A DNA stretch of 28,072 bases from an uncultured Blautia sp. (GTDB lineage Bacteria > Bacillota > Clostridia > Lachnospirales > Lachnospiraceae), in assembly GCA_900556555.1 (NCBI GenBank), contig USPF01000030.1, positions 1 through 28,072 on the forward strand, given 5' to 3'. Position numbers and translations under genes: made by a program. Below, one piece after another: positions 16,627 through 25,543 of this stretch (the stretch's first letter is position 1; each line of letters starts with the position of its first letter). The notes beneath the pieces were generated by a model, which was given only the letters and a program-made list of their open reading frames with translations, was not told the DNA's origin and searched no databases.

Positions 16627-19467
16627 TCATCTCAAATATTTTGACACATATTGACCTGTATAGGATACAGGATTCGCTGCAATCTCCTCTGGAGTTCCCT
16701 TAGCAATCACAGTTCCTCCTTTATCGCCCCCTTCCGGACCAATATCTATGATATAATCCGCAGTTTTTATGACATCCAGATTATGCTCAATCACAACAAC
16801 CGTATTTCCTCCTTCTGAAAGCCGCTGGAGAATCTCAATGAGCTTGTGTACATCCGCAAAATGAAGTCCTGTAGTCGGCTCATCTAAAATATAGATGGTT
16901 TTTCCGGTGCTCCGTTTGCTCAGTTCTGTTGCCAGCTTGATTCTCTGTGCCTCTCCTCCAGAAAGTTCCGTGGACGGCTGTCCCAGACGGATATAAGACA
17001 GTCCCACATCATAGAGTGTCTGTATTTTTCTCTTAATAGAAGGAACATGGTCAAAAAATCCCAGTGCCTCTTCTACGGTCATATTCAGCACATCATAAAT
17101 ACTTTTTCCTTTGTATTTCACTTCCAGAGTTTCTCTGTTATAACGTTTTCCGTGACAGACCTCACAGGGAACATACACATCCGGCAGGAAATGCATTTCT
17201 ATCTTCAGAATACCATCTCCGCTGCACGCTTCGCACCGTCCGCCTTTGACATTGAAACTGAATCTGCCTTTTTTGTACCCTCTTGCCTTTGCATCTGCGG
17301 TGGCAGCAAATAAGTCACGGATCTGGTCAAACACTCCTGTGTAAGTTGCCGGATTGGAACGCGGTGTTCGCCCAATCGGTGACTGGTCAATATTGATAAC
17401 CTTATCTAACTGTTCTGTTCCTTCAATACATTTATGTTTTCCAGGAATAATTCTTGCATGATTCAGCTTTCTGGCAAGACTCTTATACAGAATTTCGTTG
17501 ACCAGGGAACTTTTTCCCGAACCGGAAACCCCTGTTACACAAGTCATGATTCCCAGAGGAATTTTCACATCTATGTTTTTCAGATTATTTTCTGCTGCTT
17601 TTTTAATTGTAAGATAACCTGAAGGTTTTCTTCTTACAGAAGGCACAGGAATCTTGATTTTTCCGCTTAAATACTGGCCTGTGACAGAGTTTGGGTTCTC
17701 CATGATTTCCTCTGCGGTTCCGATTGCTACCAGCTCTCCGCCATGCTCTCCTGCTCCGGGCCCAATATCTACCACACAGTCTGCTGCTCTCATGGTATCT
17801 TCATCATGTTCTACCACGATCAGGGTGTTTCCAAGATCCCGTAGATGTTTCAGCGTAGCCAGAAGTTTATCATTATCTCTCTGATGAAGTCCAATACTTG
17901 GCTCGTCAAGAATATAAGCCACCCCTACCAGGCCAGAACCAATCTGGGTTGCCAGCCGGATTCGCTGTGCTTCTCCACCGGAAAGTGTCCCTGTAGCTCT
18001 GGCAAGTGTAAGATAATCCAGTCCTACGTTTACCAAAAATCCGACTCTGGCCTTAATTTCCTTCAAAACCTGTTCACCGATCATCTGCTGCGTCTTGGTA
18101 AGCTGCAGGTTCATCAGATATTCCTGAAGTGTGCTCACAGACATGGTAGTGACCTCATGGATATTCTTGTCTCCCACGGTTACTGCCAGTGCTTCTGGTT
18201 TCAGTCTCTGTCCCTTACATGTCGGACATGGAGTAATCCGCATGAAACTTTCGTATTCTTGCTTCATCGTGTCGGATCCTGTCTCACGGTAACGTCTCTC
18301 TACATTTTTAATGATCCCTTCAAAAGCCACATCATAAACGCCTTCTCCTCTTTGCCCCTTATAATGCACCTTGACTTCTTTTCCTCCCGTTCCGTAAATC
18401 AGCACATCCTGAATCTCCTGGGGATAAGCTTCAAACGGTGTGTCCAGATCAAATCCATATTCTTCTGCCAGTGCATCCAGAATTGCCCGGGTAAAACTGC
18501 CTTTGTCTGCACAGGACTGCCACCCCATGACAACAATCGCCCCCTGGGAAATACTGAGGCTTCTGTCCGGTATCATCAGATCAATATCAAACTCCATACG
18601 GTATCCAAGGCCAAAGCAATCCGGGCAGGCTCCAAAAGGATTGTTGAAGGAAAAACTTCTTGGCTCTATCTCATCAATGCTGATTCCGCAGTCCGGGCAG
18701 GCAAAACTCTGGCTGAAATTAATCTGGTTTCCATCCATGGTATCCACCACAAGACGTCCCTCTGCAAGATTCAGCACAGTCTCAATAGAGTCTGTCAGCC
18801 TTTTTTCAATTCCTTCCTTCACAATCAGACGGTCCACTACAATCTCAATATTATGCTTGATGTTTTTGTCCAGCTTGATTTCTTCACTGAGTTCATAAAG
18901 ATTTCCGTCAATCTGCACCCGAACAAATCCACTTTTCCTTGCCTGCTCCAGAAGTTTTGCATGAGTTCCCTTGCGGCCTCTGACTACCGGGGCAAGAAGC
19001 TGTATCTTTGTCCTCTCCGGCAATGCCATAATATGATCCACCATCTGGTCCACCGTCTGTTTCTTGATTTCTCTTCCACATTTGGGACAATGGGGGATTC
19101 CGATTCTTGCATATAAAAGACGGAAATAATCATAAATTTCTGTCACAGTTCCCACTGTGGAACGGGGATTCCGGTTGGTGGACTTCTGGTCAATGGAAAT
19201 GGCTGGAGAAAGCCCCTCGATACTCTCTACATCCGGTTTTTCCATCTGTCCGAGAAACTGTCTGGCATAAGAAGACAGTGACTCCATATATCTTCTCTGG
19301 CCTTCCGCATAGATGGTATCAAAGGCCAGTGAGCTTTTTCCTGAGCCACTGAGCCCTGTAAGGACTACTAGTTCATCTCTTGGTATATCTACATCTAAAT
19401 TTTTCAGGTTATTTTCATTTGCCCCACGTATTTTAATAAACTGCCTAGCCTGCATTTTCACTGCCAT
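16627..19467 (-). CDS. uvrA: Excinuclease ABC subunit A (UvrA)
   Basis: 946-residue damage-recognition ATPase of nucleotide excision repair. It has two ABC modules, each with Walker A ([12 protein letters not shown] near residue 38; [12 protein letters not shown] near 640) and an ABC signature (LSGGEAQRI twice). Zinc-binding cysteine pairs are seen at [12 protein letters not shown]...CPDCFG and CEACSGDG...CEVCHG. I start at ATG 19467 (MAVKMQARQ) with GAGAGG 7 bases upstream; the open frame runs 52 codons further but across the promoter. uvrB is not adjacent. A promoter with an overlapping LexA-like box precedes the gene, which fits SOS control. Confidence 0.96.
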   Translation of the reverse strand: MAVKMQARQFIKIRGANENNLKNLDVDIPRDELVVLTGLSGSGKSSLAFDTIYAEGQRRYMESLSSYARQFLGQMEKPDVESIEGLSPAISIDQKSTNRNPRSTVGTVTEIYDYFRLLYARIGIPHCPKCGREIKKQTVDQMVDHIMALPERTKIQLLAPVVRGRKGTHAKLLEQARKSGFVRVQIDGNLYELSEEIKLDKNIKHNIEIVVDRLIVKEGIEKRLTDSIETVLNLAEGRLVVDTMDGNQINFSQSFACPDCGISIDEIEPRSFSFNNPFGACPDCFGLGYRMEFDIDLMIPDRSLSISQGAIVVMGWQSCADKGSFTRAILDALAEEYGFDLDTPFEAYPQEIQDVLIYGTGGKEVKVHYKGQRGEGVYDVAFEGIIKNVERRYRETGSDTMKQEYESFMRITPCPTCKGQRLKPEALAVTVGDKNIHEVTTMSVSTLQEYLMNLQLTKTQQMIGEQVLKEIKARVGFLVNVGLDYLTLARATGTLSGGEAQRIRLATQIGSGLVGVAYILDEPSIGLHQRDNDKLLATLKHLRDLGNTLIVVEHDEDTMRAADCVVDIGPGAGEHGGELVAIGTAEEIMENPNSVTGQYLSGKIKIPVPSVRRKPSGYLTIKKAAENNLKNIDVKIPLGIMTCVTGVSGSGKSSLVNEILYKSLARKLNHARIIPGKHKCIEGTEQLDKVINIDQSPIGRTPRSNPATYTGVFDQIRDLFAATADAKARGYKKGRFSFNVKGGRCEACSGDGILKIEMHFLPDVYVPCEVCHGKRYNRETLEVKYKGKSIYDVLNMTVEEALGFFDHVPSIKRKIQTLYDVGLSYIRLGQPSTELSGGEAQRIKLATELSKRSTGKTIYILDEPTTGLHFADVHKLIEILQRLSEGGNTVVVIEHNLDVIKTADYIIDIGPEGGDKGGTVIAKGTPEEIAANPVSYTGQYVSKYLR

Positions 19468-19509
19468 AGTATTTCCTCTCTCTAAAACATAGGTATCTTT
19501 ACATACCTT

Positions 19510-19538
19510 ACTATAACATAACTCATCCTTTTTGCCAA
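19510..19538 (-). promoter_or_regulatory. uvrA promoter
   Basis: On the minus strand TTGGCA (19533-19538), a 17-base spacer ending in TGT, and TATAGT (19510-19515): a near-consensus promoter with extended -10, about 35 bases of leader before the uvrA start. Confidence 0.72.
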
Positions 19539-19549
19539 ACACATGTTTT
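19536..19549 (-). promoter_or_regulatory. Probable LexA (SOS) box overlapping the uvrA -35
   Basis: The minus strand reads AAAACATGTGTTTG. Against the Gram-positive LexA/DinR consensus CGAACRNRYGTTYC, the central AACRNRYGTTY is fully matched (11 of 14 positions overall, the misses being at the two outer ends). It overlaps the -35 TTGGCA by three bases, where a repressor would block RNA polymerase. uvrA is a standard SOS gene. Confidence 0.6.
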
Positions 19550-19587
19550 GTTTTTTCATATTTTTCAAAATAACAGTCAAAAAAAAT

Positions 19588-19626
19588 ACCATGGAAAACC
19601 TGTATGTAATACCTGCTTTCCATGGT
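19588..19626 (-). terminator. Hairpin terminator after the CBS-domain gene
   Basis: A perfect 10-base stem (ACCATGGAAA at 19588-19597, TTTCCATGGT at 19617-19626) with a 19-base loop, followed on the minus strand by a run of eight T (19579-19587). It begins 5 bases after the CBS-protein stop and separates that gene from uvrA. Confidence 0.85.
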
Positions 19627-19631
19627 GTCTT

Positions 19632-20051
19632 TTATGCTTGATTACTTTCTTTTTTGTTCAGTGAACAAATATACTGCATAATATCTCTTCTGGTAACAAT
19701 CCCGATAAAATTCTTCTGGTCATCCACAACCGGAACAAAATTCTGCTGCATGGCTTTCTCCAGAAGATTCTCCATGTTGGAATCCACCCGAATCGGTGCA
19801 TAATCATTTCTTCTCTTGAAGGAAATAATAGGCACCTCCTCCGCTTTCTTCAAATCCAGCTGTCCACGGTTTTTTAATCCCCATAATAAGTCGCCTTCTG
19901 TAATGGTTCCTGCATATTTCCCACGTTCTGTAATAATGGGAATACAGGAATATTTGTGATATTCCATCTTCTCCAATACCTGTCTCAGGCTGTATGTATC
20001 ATAAATATAAGCAACGTCCTCTTTGGGGGTAAGAAAAAATAAAATGTTCAT
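19632..20051 (-). CDS. Tandem CBS-domain protein (possible nucleotide sensor)
   Basis: 139 residues consisting almost only of two CBS domains: the first (about residues 15-60) includes [21 protein letters not shown], the second (about 83-130) [21 protein letters not shown]. Paired CBS domains bind adenine nucleotides. The size and layout are those of DarB (YkuL) and CbpB, cytosolic c-di-AMP receptors of Bacillota, so this is a candidate receptor for the product of cdaA in the same window; that is inference, since AMP or ATP would be equally possible. GGAGG lies 6 bases before ATG 20051. It is a single-gene unit with a strong terminator behind it. Confidence 0.85.
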   Translation of the reverse strand: MNILFFLTPKEDVAYIYDTYSLRQVLEKMEYHKYSCIPIITERGKYAGTITEGDLLWGLKNRGQLDLKKAEEVPIISFKRRNDYAPIRVDSNMENLLEKAMQQNFVPVVDDQKNFIGIVTRRDIMQYICSLNKKESNQA

Positions 20052-20089
20052 AAGCTTCCTCCCCTGTTTTTCTATCTACCATTTTGCCA

Positions 20090-20123
20090 TAATGCTCTGT
20101 AAAATTCCAGAACAAAAGCATTA
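20090..20123. repeat. Inverted repeat upstream of the CBS-domain gene
   Basis: TAATGC (20090-20095) and GCATTA (20118-20123) form a perfect 6-base inverted repeat with 22 bases between, within which TGT and ACA also pair. It lies 39 bases before the CBS-gene start in an AT-rich 106-base gap. It could be an operator or leader hairpin; chance is not excluded. Confidence 0.3.
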
Positions 20124-20157
20124 AACTTTATTAAAATTCTATAAATTCAATAAGTTT

Positions 20158-21303
20158 TTACGATTCAAACAGAAATTCGGACAGCACCAGATTACTTACC
20201 AGTACCCCTTCTTCAGAGAGAAAAACTCTGTCTTTGTGCTCCTTCAGCATGCCGTTTTCCAGGCATTTTGCCAGGGTTTTCTCATAAACCATATCCATAT
20301 CCCGACCAAAAACTCTGTGGAATTCTTTCCTGGAAACACCCCGGGTCTTGCGAAGCCCCAGGAACATAAACTCTTCCATCTGTCTTGGCTCTTCCAGGAA
20401 CTGCACATCCTCACGCATGGTTTTTGGCTGGCTGCAGTGCTCCAGATAAGTCTTTAAATCCCTGGTATTTGTCATGCGGATATTGCGGACCATGGATGCT
20501 GCACCAAGACCCAGTCCCAGGTAATCCGCACGATCCCAGTATTTGAGATTATGCCTGGACTCCTGCCCAGGTTTCGCATAATTCGATATCTCATACTGTT
20601 CATACCCTGCCTCTGACAAAATTCTGCCTGTGGACAGGTAAATTTCACGGCTTACTTCTTCATCCGGCAAAAGTTCCGGATAATCTGCATACGTTTCATA
20701 AAAAGGCGTTCCCTCTTCCAGAATCAACTGATATACAGAAACATGCTCTGGGTTCAAACGGACAATCTCCTGAAGCTCTTCTTTCCAGGATTCCAAAGTC
20801 TGCCCTGGAAGAGAAGAAATCAGATCCACACTGATGTTCTTAAACCCTTCCTGCCGTGCCAGCTCATAAGACTGCAAAAACTCTTCATAGGTATGAATAC
20901 GCCCCAAAAGTTTTAAATTTTCATTTTTAACAGACTGAAGCCCAATGCTCAGACGGTTAATTCCCACCTTTTTGTAGCTTCTTAATTTCTCTTCTGTCAC
21001 AGTGCCCGGATTCATTTCCAACGTGATTTCTGCATGCTTGTCCATCATAAAAACATCTGACACTGCTCCCAGGATTCTTTCTATCTGTTCACCAGATAAA
21101 ATAGAGGGTGTTCCGCCTCCCAAAAATACGGTGGAAACCTTATAACCTTTTGCAAATTCCCGGTAACTCTCTATCTCCTTTAAAAGTCCCTGGACATAAG
21201 TCTCCTGTTCATCCCCAGAACCTGCCCAGGAAAGAAAATCACAATACTTGCATTTTTTCATGCAAAATGGTACATGCAGATACAAACCCAAATCTTTTCT
21301 CAT
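20158..21303 (-). CDS. hemW: HemW-type radical SAM heme chaperone
   Basis: 381-residue radical SAM protein. The iron-sulfur motif is at C14-x3-C18-x2-C21 (CMKKCKYC), followed by FLGGGTPS and the HemW-specific HNxxYW motif (HNLKYWDRADYLGLGLGA). HemW proteins deliver heme to target proteins and were long misannotated as oxygen-independent coproporphyrinogen oxidases. I start at ATG 21303 (MRKDLGLYLHVPFC); the longer reading begins at TTG within GGGGATGG, which serves as the ribosome binding site. It lies 20 bases after lepA, the usual lepA-hemW order in Bacillota. Confidence 0.92.
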   Translation of the reverse strand: MRKDLGLYLHVPFCMKKCKYCDFLSWAGSGDEQETYVQGLLKEIESYREFAKGYKVSTVFLGGGTPSILSGEQIERILGAVSDVFMMDKHAEITLEMNPGTVTEEKLRSYKKVGINRLSIGLQSVKNENLKLLGRIHTYEEFLQSYELARQEGFKNISVDLISSLPGQTLESWKEELQEIVRLNPEHVSVYQLILEEGTPFYETYADYPELLPDEEVSREIYLSTGRILSEAGYEQYEISNYAKPGQESRHNLKYWDRADYLGLGLGAASMVRNIRMTNTRDLKTYLEHCSQPKTMREDVQFLEEPRQMEEFMFLGLRKTRGVSRKEFHRVFGRDMDMVYEKTLAKCLENGMLKEHKDRVFLSEEGVLVSNLVLSEFLFES

Positions 21304-21323
21304 AAAAACCATCCCCAATTTCT

Positions 21324-23138
21324 TTATTTATCGTCTAATTTCAATACGCTCATAAATGCCTTCTGCGGGATCTCTACATTTCCCACCTGGCGCATACGTT
21401 TCTTACCTTCCTTCTGTTTCTCCAGAAGTTTTCTCTTACGGGAAATATCACCACCATAACATTTTGCCAATACGTCTTTACGCATAGCTCTTACAGTCTC
21501 TCTTGCAATAATCTTGCTTCCCACTGCTGCCTGAATCGGAATCTCAAAAAGCTGTCTTGGAATCTCCTCTTTCAGCTTCTCACACATTTTCCTTCCTCTC
21601 TCGTAGGCAGAACCTGCAAATACAATAAAGGACAAAGCATCTACTTCTTCTTTGTTTACCAGAATATCCAGTTTCACCAAATCACTCTGCTCATAGCCAA
21701 GCATTTCATAATCAAAAGAAGCATAGCCTCTGGAACGTGATTTCAAAGCATCAAAGAAATCATAAATAATTTCATTTAAAGGCAAATGATAATGCAGCAG
21801 GGCTCTGGTGGTCTCCATATATTCCATGCCCTGGTACTGGCCTCGTCTCTCCTGGCAAAGATCCATAATCGGACCGATAAACTCTGTGGTTACCATGATT
21901 TCTGCCTTTACCATAGGCTCTTCCATATGTTCGATTTCCGATGGATCCGGAAGGTTGGAAGGATTAGTCAGGTCAATGACTTCTCCATTTGTCTTATGAA
22001 CTTTATAAACAACACCCGGTGCTGTGGTAACAAGGTCCAGATTATATTCTCTCTCCAGACGCTCCTGAATGATTTCCAGATGCAAAAGTCCCAAAAATCC
22101 ACATCGGAATCCAAAGCCCAGGGCAATAGATGTCTCGGGTTCAAAGAACAGAGACGCATCGTTTAACTGGAGTTTTTCCAGAGCATCTCTTAAATCCTGG
22201 TATTTGGCACCATCTGCCGGGTAAACACCACAATATACCATAGGATTTACCTTTTTATATCCAGGAAGCGGTTCTGCACAGGGGCGGTCCGCATCAGTAA
22301 TGGTATCACCCACACGGGTATCCTTTACATTCTTAATGCTGGCTGTGACATAACCTACCATACCTGCTGACAGTTCCTCACAAGGAATAAACTGGCCCGC
22401 ACCGAAATATCCCACTTCCACGGCTTCCTCCACCGCACCGGTAGCCATCATGCGAAGCCTGGTTCCTTTCCGTACAGTACCTTCCTTGATACGGCAGAAT
22501 ACAATAACACCCTTATAAGAATCATAAATGGAGTCAAAAATCAGTGCCTGCAAAGGATTCTCCGGATTGCCGGAAGGTGCCGGAATCTTGGTCACTACCT
22601 GCTCCAGAACCTCTTCAATATTCAGGCCGCTTTTGGCAGAAATCAGCGGTGCATCCTGTGCTTCAATTCCAATTACATCCTCGATTTCATTAATCACGCG
22701 TTCCGGGTCTGCACTTGGCAAATCAATTTTGTTAATGACAGGAAACACATCCAGGTCATGATCCAGTGCCAGATAAACATTGGCTAAAGTCTGAGCCTCG
22801 ATTCCCTGGGCAGCATCCACTACCAGAATCGCTCCGTCGCAGGCTGCAAGGCTTCGTGATACCTCATAGTTAAAGTCTACGTGTCCAGGTGTATCAATTA
22901 AGTTAAAAATATATTCTTCCCCGTCTTTTGCCTTGTACACAATGCGGACTGCCTGAGATTTAATGGTGATTCCTCTCTCACGCTCCAAATCCATGTTGTC
23001 CAGAACCTGTGACTGCATCTCACGGGCAGTCAGAAGACCTGTCTTCTCAATAATGCGGTCTGCCAGTGTAGATTTTCCATGGTCAATATGGGCAATAATG
23101 CAAAAGTTGCGGATTTTGCTCTGATCGATTGACGGCAT
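21324..23138 (-). CDS. lepA: Translation elongation factor 4 (LepA)
   Basis: 604-residue ribosome-bound GTPase that acts on stalled or mistranslocated ribosomes. G1 [13 protein letters not shown] (about residues 15-27), G3 [16 protein letters not shown] and G4 [13 protein letters not shown] are present. The LepA-specific C-terminal domain ends with [20 protein letters not shown] and [14 protein letters not shown] full AGGAGG lies 7 bases before ATG 23138. Family length and the following hemW gene agree. Confidence 0.97.
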   Translation of the reverse strand: MPSIDQSKIRNFCIIAHIDHGKSTLADRIIEKTGLLTAREMQSQVLDNMDLERERGITIKSQAVRIVYKAKDGEEYIFNLIDTPGHVDFNYEVSRSLAACDGAILVVDAAQGIEAQTLANVYLALDHDLDVFPVINKIDLPSADPERVINEIEDVIGIEAQDAPLISAKSGLNIEEVLEQVVTKIPAPSGNPENPLQALIFDSIYDSYKGVIVFCRIKEGTVRKGTRLRMMATGAVEEAVEVGYFGAGQFIPCEELSAGMVGYVTASIKNVKDTRVGDTITDADRPCAEPLPGYKKVNPMVYCGVYPADGAKYQDLRDALEKLQLNDASLFFEPETSIALGFGFRCGFLGLLHLEIIQERLEREYNLDLVTTAPGVVYKVHKTNGEVIDLTNPSNLPDPSEIEHMEEPMVKAEIMVTTEFIGPIMDLCQERRGQYQGMEYMETTRALLHYHLPLNEIIYDFFDALKSRSRGYASFDYEMLGYEQSDLVKLDILVNKEEVDALSFIVFAGSAYERGRKMCEKLKEEIPRQLFEIPIQAAVGSKIIARETVRAMRKDVLAKCYGGDISRKRKLLEKQKEGKKRMRQVGNVEIPQKAFMSVLKLDDK

Positions 23139-23205
23139 ATAAATTCCTCCTAGTCGCTGTAATCGTGATATTTAAAGTTATTCTTATTTTCAGACATACA
23201 TATTT

Positions 23206-23235
23206 AGTATAGCACGAACAAAAGAAGATACGCAA
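23206..23235 (-). promoter_or_regulatory. lepA promoter with extended -10
   Basis: On the minus strand TTGCGT (23230-23235), 18 bases, then TGCTATACT (TATACT at 23206-23211, with TGn extension). The -35 is embedded in the downstream arm of the terminator hairpin of the preceding ABC exporter gene. Confidence 0.65.
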
Positions 23236-23258
23236 GAAATTAATCCTGCGTATCTTCT
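23223..23258. terminator. Hairpin terminator between ABC exporter gene and lepA
   Basis: AGAAGATACGCA (23223-23234) and TGCGTATCTTCT (23247-23258) form a perfect 12-base stem with a 12-base loop. On the minus strand TTTTGTT follows, ending transcription from the exporter gene whose stop is at 23284. The second minus-strand arm also holds the lepA -35. Confidence 0.75.
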
Positions 23259-23283
23259 GATTTTTAAATCGTCTTAATATTTT

Positions 23284-24921
23284 TTATGTAGTTCTCCATG
23301 CTGTCCGCTGCTCAAACTGAATTCTTCCATCGTATTTCTCAAAAAGTTCTGGAAACAGCTTATGCGAAATAGAAATCATGGTGATTCCCTGCATACTGAG
23401 AAGATTATTCTCAATCTGAAAAGCAGTATCGGAATCCAAAGCTGACATCGCCTCATCCAGAAGCAGAACAGGAGCTTCTTTTAACAGGGCACGTGCCAGA
23501 CAGATTCTCTGCCGCTCTCCCCCGGAAACATTTTTACCATTCTCCTCAATCATAAAATCCAGCCCTTCTTTCTGAGCCTCCACAAATTTTTCCAGACAGC
23601 AGAGTTTTAAAACTTCCCTGATTGTTTCTTCTGAAATGTCCCGGAAAAGACAGAGGTTATTACGGAGGGTATCATGGAAAAGGAAGTCACTCTGGCTCAC
23701 AACCGCTACAGATTGATACCAGTTTTCCATCTGCACGTTTGACAAGTCATGACCGTCTACCAGAATCTTTCCCGTATATTCCTTGTGGTAGTCCAGCAGC
23801 ATTTTTAATAAAGTTGATTTTCCACAGCCGCTCTCCCCTGTCAGAAGATATTTTTTTCCTTTTTCAAAACACAGATTCACATCCTTCAGAATTTCACGTT
23901 CCCGCAGGAAAATTCCTGCTGACTGTACCTGAATGCTGTTGGAAAAACCAGAAAACGGTTCTCTTGATGTTGTCTTTGTTTCCTGTGGCAGATTGCCATC
24001 TTCCAGATCTTGTTCTACATGTTCGTAAATTTTGTTTGCCGCTTTCATCTTGGTAAGGCAAAAGGAAATCCGGTACAAAGGATTCACCAGATTGTTCAGC
24101 AATTGATTTACCTGCAAAACCATTCCCACGGTAATGAGGTTTCTTAAAGTAAGATAGGTTCCCAGAAGAAGGGTTCCCATCCAAAGCAGCAAACTGGCTG
24201 TACCTCCTGTATTTTCGCAGGTACTTTTTGTCCAGCGGGACCAGAAACGTTTTTTCTCTAACTCATGATTTCCCTTTTGAAAAGTGTCCTCCATATGTTC
24301 AGACAATCCATACATACGGCTCACTTCAAATCCTGCCAGAAGCTCCTTCAAAATCCCAGTGAACTTCCCACTGCTTTTTGAAGCTTCCAGCTTGCTGTCC
24401 GTGATTTTTCCAATCCAAAGGCGGTTGATCAAAAGCGGGAGCCAGGAAGTCAGTAATACAAAAATCACAAAATAATAATGAATGTTCCATATCACAACAA
24501 GAGAAGCCACACCTGTCATAAGATACCGGAGAATCAGAAAAAAGTTCTGTAAATAATCCTCTTCCAGAGACGCTGTGTCCACAGTGAAATGAGATATATA
24601 ACAGGAGGTTTTCTGGACATCATATTCACACAGACGCTTTTTCTCAATCTTGTGCATCCACTGTGCTTTCACAGTTTCCATACAAATCCTGACAAAATAA
24701 CCAGTCACAGTATCATAAAGCAAACCCAGAAGTACCATCAGAATCAAAAAACCAATGGTAAGAAAACAGGCTGTTTGTAACCGCTCCATGGTTCCTATGG
24801 TTGCTGAATCCAGAATATACTGCATTAAAAATGCCTTCAATAATTCTACAGCGGTAAGACCGGCAGTGGCAAAAATAACGGCTGCCAGCCAGAATTTGTG
24901 TTGCAAAATAACTTTTTTCAT
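23284..24921 (-). CDS. ABC exporter, fused membrane and ATPase domains (canonical subunit)
   Basis: 545-residue half-transporter: about six membrane segments in residues 1-300, then a complete nucleotide-binding domain with Walker A LTGESGCGKSTLL (about 362-374), Q-loop VVSQSDFLFHDTL, signature VSGGERQRICLARA, Walker B VLLLDEAMSALD and H-loop ISISHKL. There is no N-terminal C39 peptidase, so it would not trim a double-glycine leader itself. I start at ATG 24921 (AAGGG 7 bases upstream). Upstream are a long hairpin and a gene for a 23-residue Cys-rich peptide; the likely job is export of that peptide or of the secreted pheromone. It may pair with the Walker A-less subunit at 26920-28072 as a heterodimer. 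Confidence 0.9.
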   Translation of the reverse strand: MKKVILQHKFWLAAVIFATAGLTAVELLKAFLMQYILDSATIGTMERLQTACFLTIGFLILMVLLGLLYDTVTGYFVRICMETVKAQWMHKIEKKRLCEYDVQKTSCYISHFTVDTASLEEDYLQNFFLILRYLMTGVASLVVIWNIHYYFVIFVLLTSWLPLLINRLWIGKITDSKLEASKSSGKFTGILKELLAGFEVSRMYGLSEHMEDTFQKGNHELEKKRFWSRWTKSTCENTGGTASLLLWMGTLLLGTYLTLRNLITVGMVLQVNQLLNNLVNPLYRISFCLTKMKAANKIYEHVEQDLEDGNLPQETKTTSREPFSGFSNSIQVQSAGIFLREREILKDVNLCFEKGKKYLLTGESGCGKSTLLKMLLDYHKEYTGKILVDGHDLSNVQMENWYQSVAVVSQSDFLFHDTLRNNLCLFRDISEETIREVLKLCCLEKFVEAQKEGLDFMIEENGKNVSGGERQRICLARALLKEAPVLLLDEAMSALDSDTAFQIENNLLSMQGITMISISHKLFPELFEKYDGRIQFEQRTAWRTT

Positions 24922-24988
24922 CGTTTTTCCCTTCTCTATCATCATTATTTCTTAATATAAAAACATATATGTATATTTACGTCAACGT

Positions 24989-25062
24989 AGTATGTCCTCA
25001 ATATTTTACAAATGATCACCTACAATGTCTGTGAATAACATTTGTAATATTGAGGTCATACT
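24989..25062. repeat. Long imperfect inverted repeat between peptide gene and exporter gene
   Basis: The arms 24989-25014 and 25039-25062 pair over about 24 bases (AGTATG-x-CCTCAATATT, two extra T in the left arm, then ACAAATG) around a 24-base loop. No T-run follows on either strand, so it is not a standard terminator. Between a peptide gene and its exporter gene such a hairpin could act as an RNA stabiliser or partial terminator that raises peptide expression over transporter. It could also be a remnant of a small mobile element. Confidence 0.6.
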
Positions 25063-25123
25063 ATCTGTTTAGTGATGTTTTCATATCCTAATTATATTCA
25101 AATATTGAAACATCCTTTGCAAT

Positions 25124-25195
25124 TTAACAGCCACAGCTAAATCCAGCACACCAATTCGATGCAGGAACTGGTTCAACAATAAGTTCTTTTGCCAT
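25124..25195 (-). CDS. 23-residue Cys-rich peptide, candidate RiPP/bacteriocin or signal precursor
   Basis: A tiny frame with a strong AAGGAG 9 bases before its ATG (25195) encodes 23 residues: an N-terminal part MAKELIVEPVPASN with an acidic/hydrophobic character like a short leader, and a C-terminal WCAGFSCGC with three Cys in the last eight residues. No signal peptide and no double glycine are present. It is the gene upstream of the ABC exporter at 23284-24921, about 200 bases away with a long hairpin between. I do not recognise the family. Short leader plus Cys-rich end suggests a ribosomally made, modified peptide (thioether, disulfide or thiolactone), but no modification enzyme is in the window. 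The excellent ribosome binding site is the main reason to believe it is translated. Confidence 0.6.
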   Translation of the reverse strand: MAKELIVEPVPASNWCAGFSCGC

Positions 25196-25220
25196 GTAAT
25201 TTCATCTCCTTCCCTTCCGC

Positions 25221-25249
25221 AATATATTGCTTAATATTTATTACCTTAA
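25221..25249 (-). promoter_or_regulatory. Possible promoter for the Cys-rich peptide
   Basis: On the minus strand TTAAGG (25244-25249), 17 bases, then TATATT (25221-25226). The -10 is inside a perfect 12-base palindrome, GCAATATATTGC (25219-25230). The -35 is poor, so an activator might be needed, or the palindrome is chance in an AT-rich stretch. Confidence 0.25.
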
Positions 25250-25299
25250 CAATTGCCTAAATATCCGTTTAATATTTTAAAACAACCATTACATAATTG

Positions 25300-25341
25300 T
25301 CATCGTTGATGTATAAATTTTTTTGTTGTAAGTACATTCAT
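25300..25341 (-). other. 13-codon open frame with strong ribosome binding site
   Basis: ATG 25341 has AAGGAG 5 bases upstream and opens 13 codons (MNVLTTKKFIHQR) ending at TGA. A run of seven A lies in the frame; a shift that drops one A would extend the frame to 23 codons, ending at a TAA near 25270. It may be a leader peptide, a broken peptide gene or nothing. It lies about 105 bases upstream of the Cys-rich peptide gene on the same strand. Confidence 0.25.
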
Positions 25342-25388
25342 ATTCACTCCTTATATCAATTTTCTTATATTTGTTGTATAGATAAATG

Positions 25389-25415
25389 GGTTATAACCGT
25401 AATTGGTTTTACCAA
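25389..25415. repeat. Two small palindromes in the regulator-peptide intergenic region
   Basis: GGTTATAACC (25389-25398) is a perfect 10-base palindrome and TTGGT-TTT-ACCAA (25403-25415) a 13-base inverted repeat 4 bases away. They fall within the otherwise gene-free 25342-25494 stretch, in which I see no other coding sequence. Function unknown; possible protein-binding sites. Confidence 0.25.
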
Positions 25416-25494
25416 CATTCCATATCGAAGCAGCTTAGAGTTTTTGGCTGTTCATCACTGTGCTATTATCCTAACACCTTATTCTTTTTTAGAC

Positions 25495-25536
25495 CATATC
25501 GTTTCATGTTGTGAAAAAATAACATGAAACGACAAG
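25495..25536. promoter_or_regulatory. Operator-like site 1, upstream of the RRNPP-type regulator
   Basis: A near-perfect inverted repeat, CGTTTCATGTT (25500-25510) and AACATGAAACG (25521-25531) with a 10-base AT-rich spacer, inside a 42-base block. The same block occurs at 26797-26838 before the peptide gene with 34 of 42 positions identical and no gaps. It ends 7 bases before the predicted -35 of the regulator gene, a position suited to autoregulation. Confidence 0.7.
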
Positions 25537-25543
25537 TTAACAC

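Noticed and set aside
19468..19623. 52-codon N-terminal extension of UvrA
   Set aside because: It spans the promoter, the LexA-like box and part of the CBS-gene terminator; the internal ATG has a proper ribosome binding site and gives family length.
25124..25195. Reading the Cys-rich peptide as an AgrD-type autoinducer or a double-glycine bacteriocin
   Set aside because: No agrB-like gene, no amphipathic N-terminal helix with acidic tail, no GG leader and no C39 peptidase on the exporter.
25421..25436. Possible third operator half-site (CATATCG again at 25421)
   Set aside because: Only the first seven bases match and the partner arm is absent; about 11 of 16 positions agree, not enough in AT-rich DNA.
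25297..25527. Plus-strand 76-codon frame between the Cys-rich peptide and the regulator
   Set aside because: It begins at a TTG with no ribosome binding site, has an odd Cys/Ile/His-rich composition and ends inside operator site 1; it is better read as noncoding.
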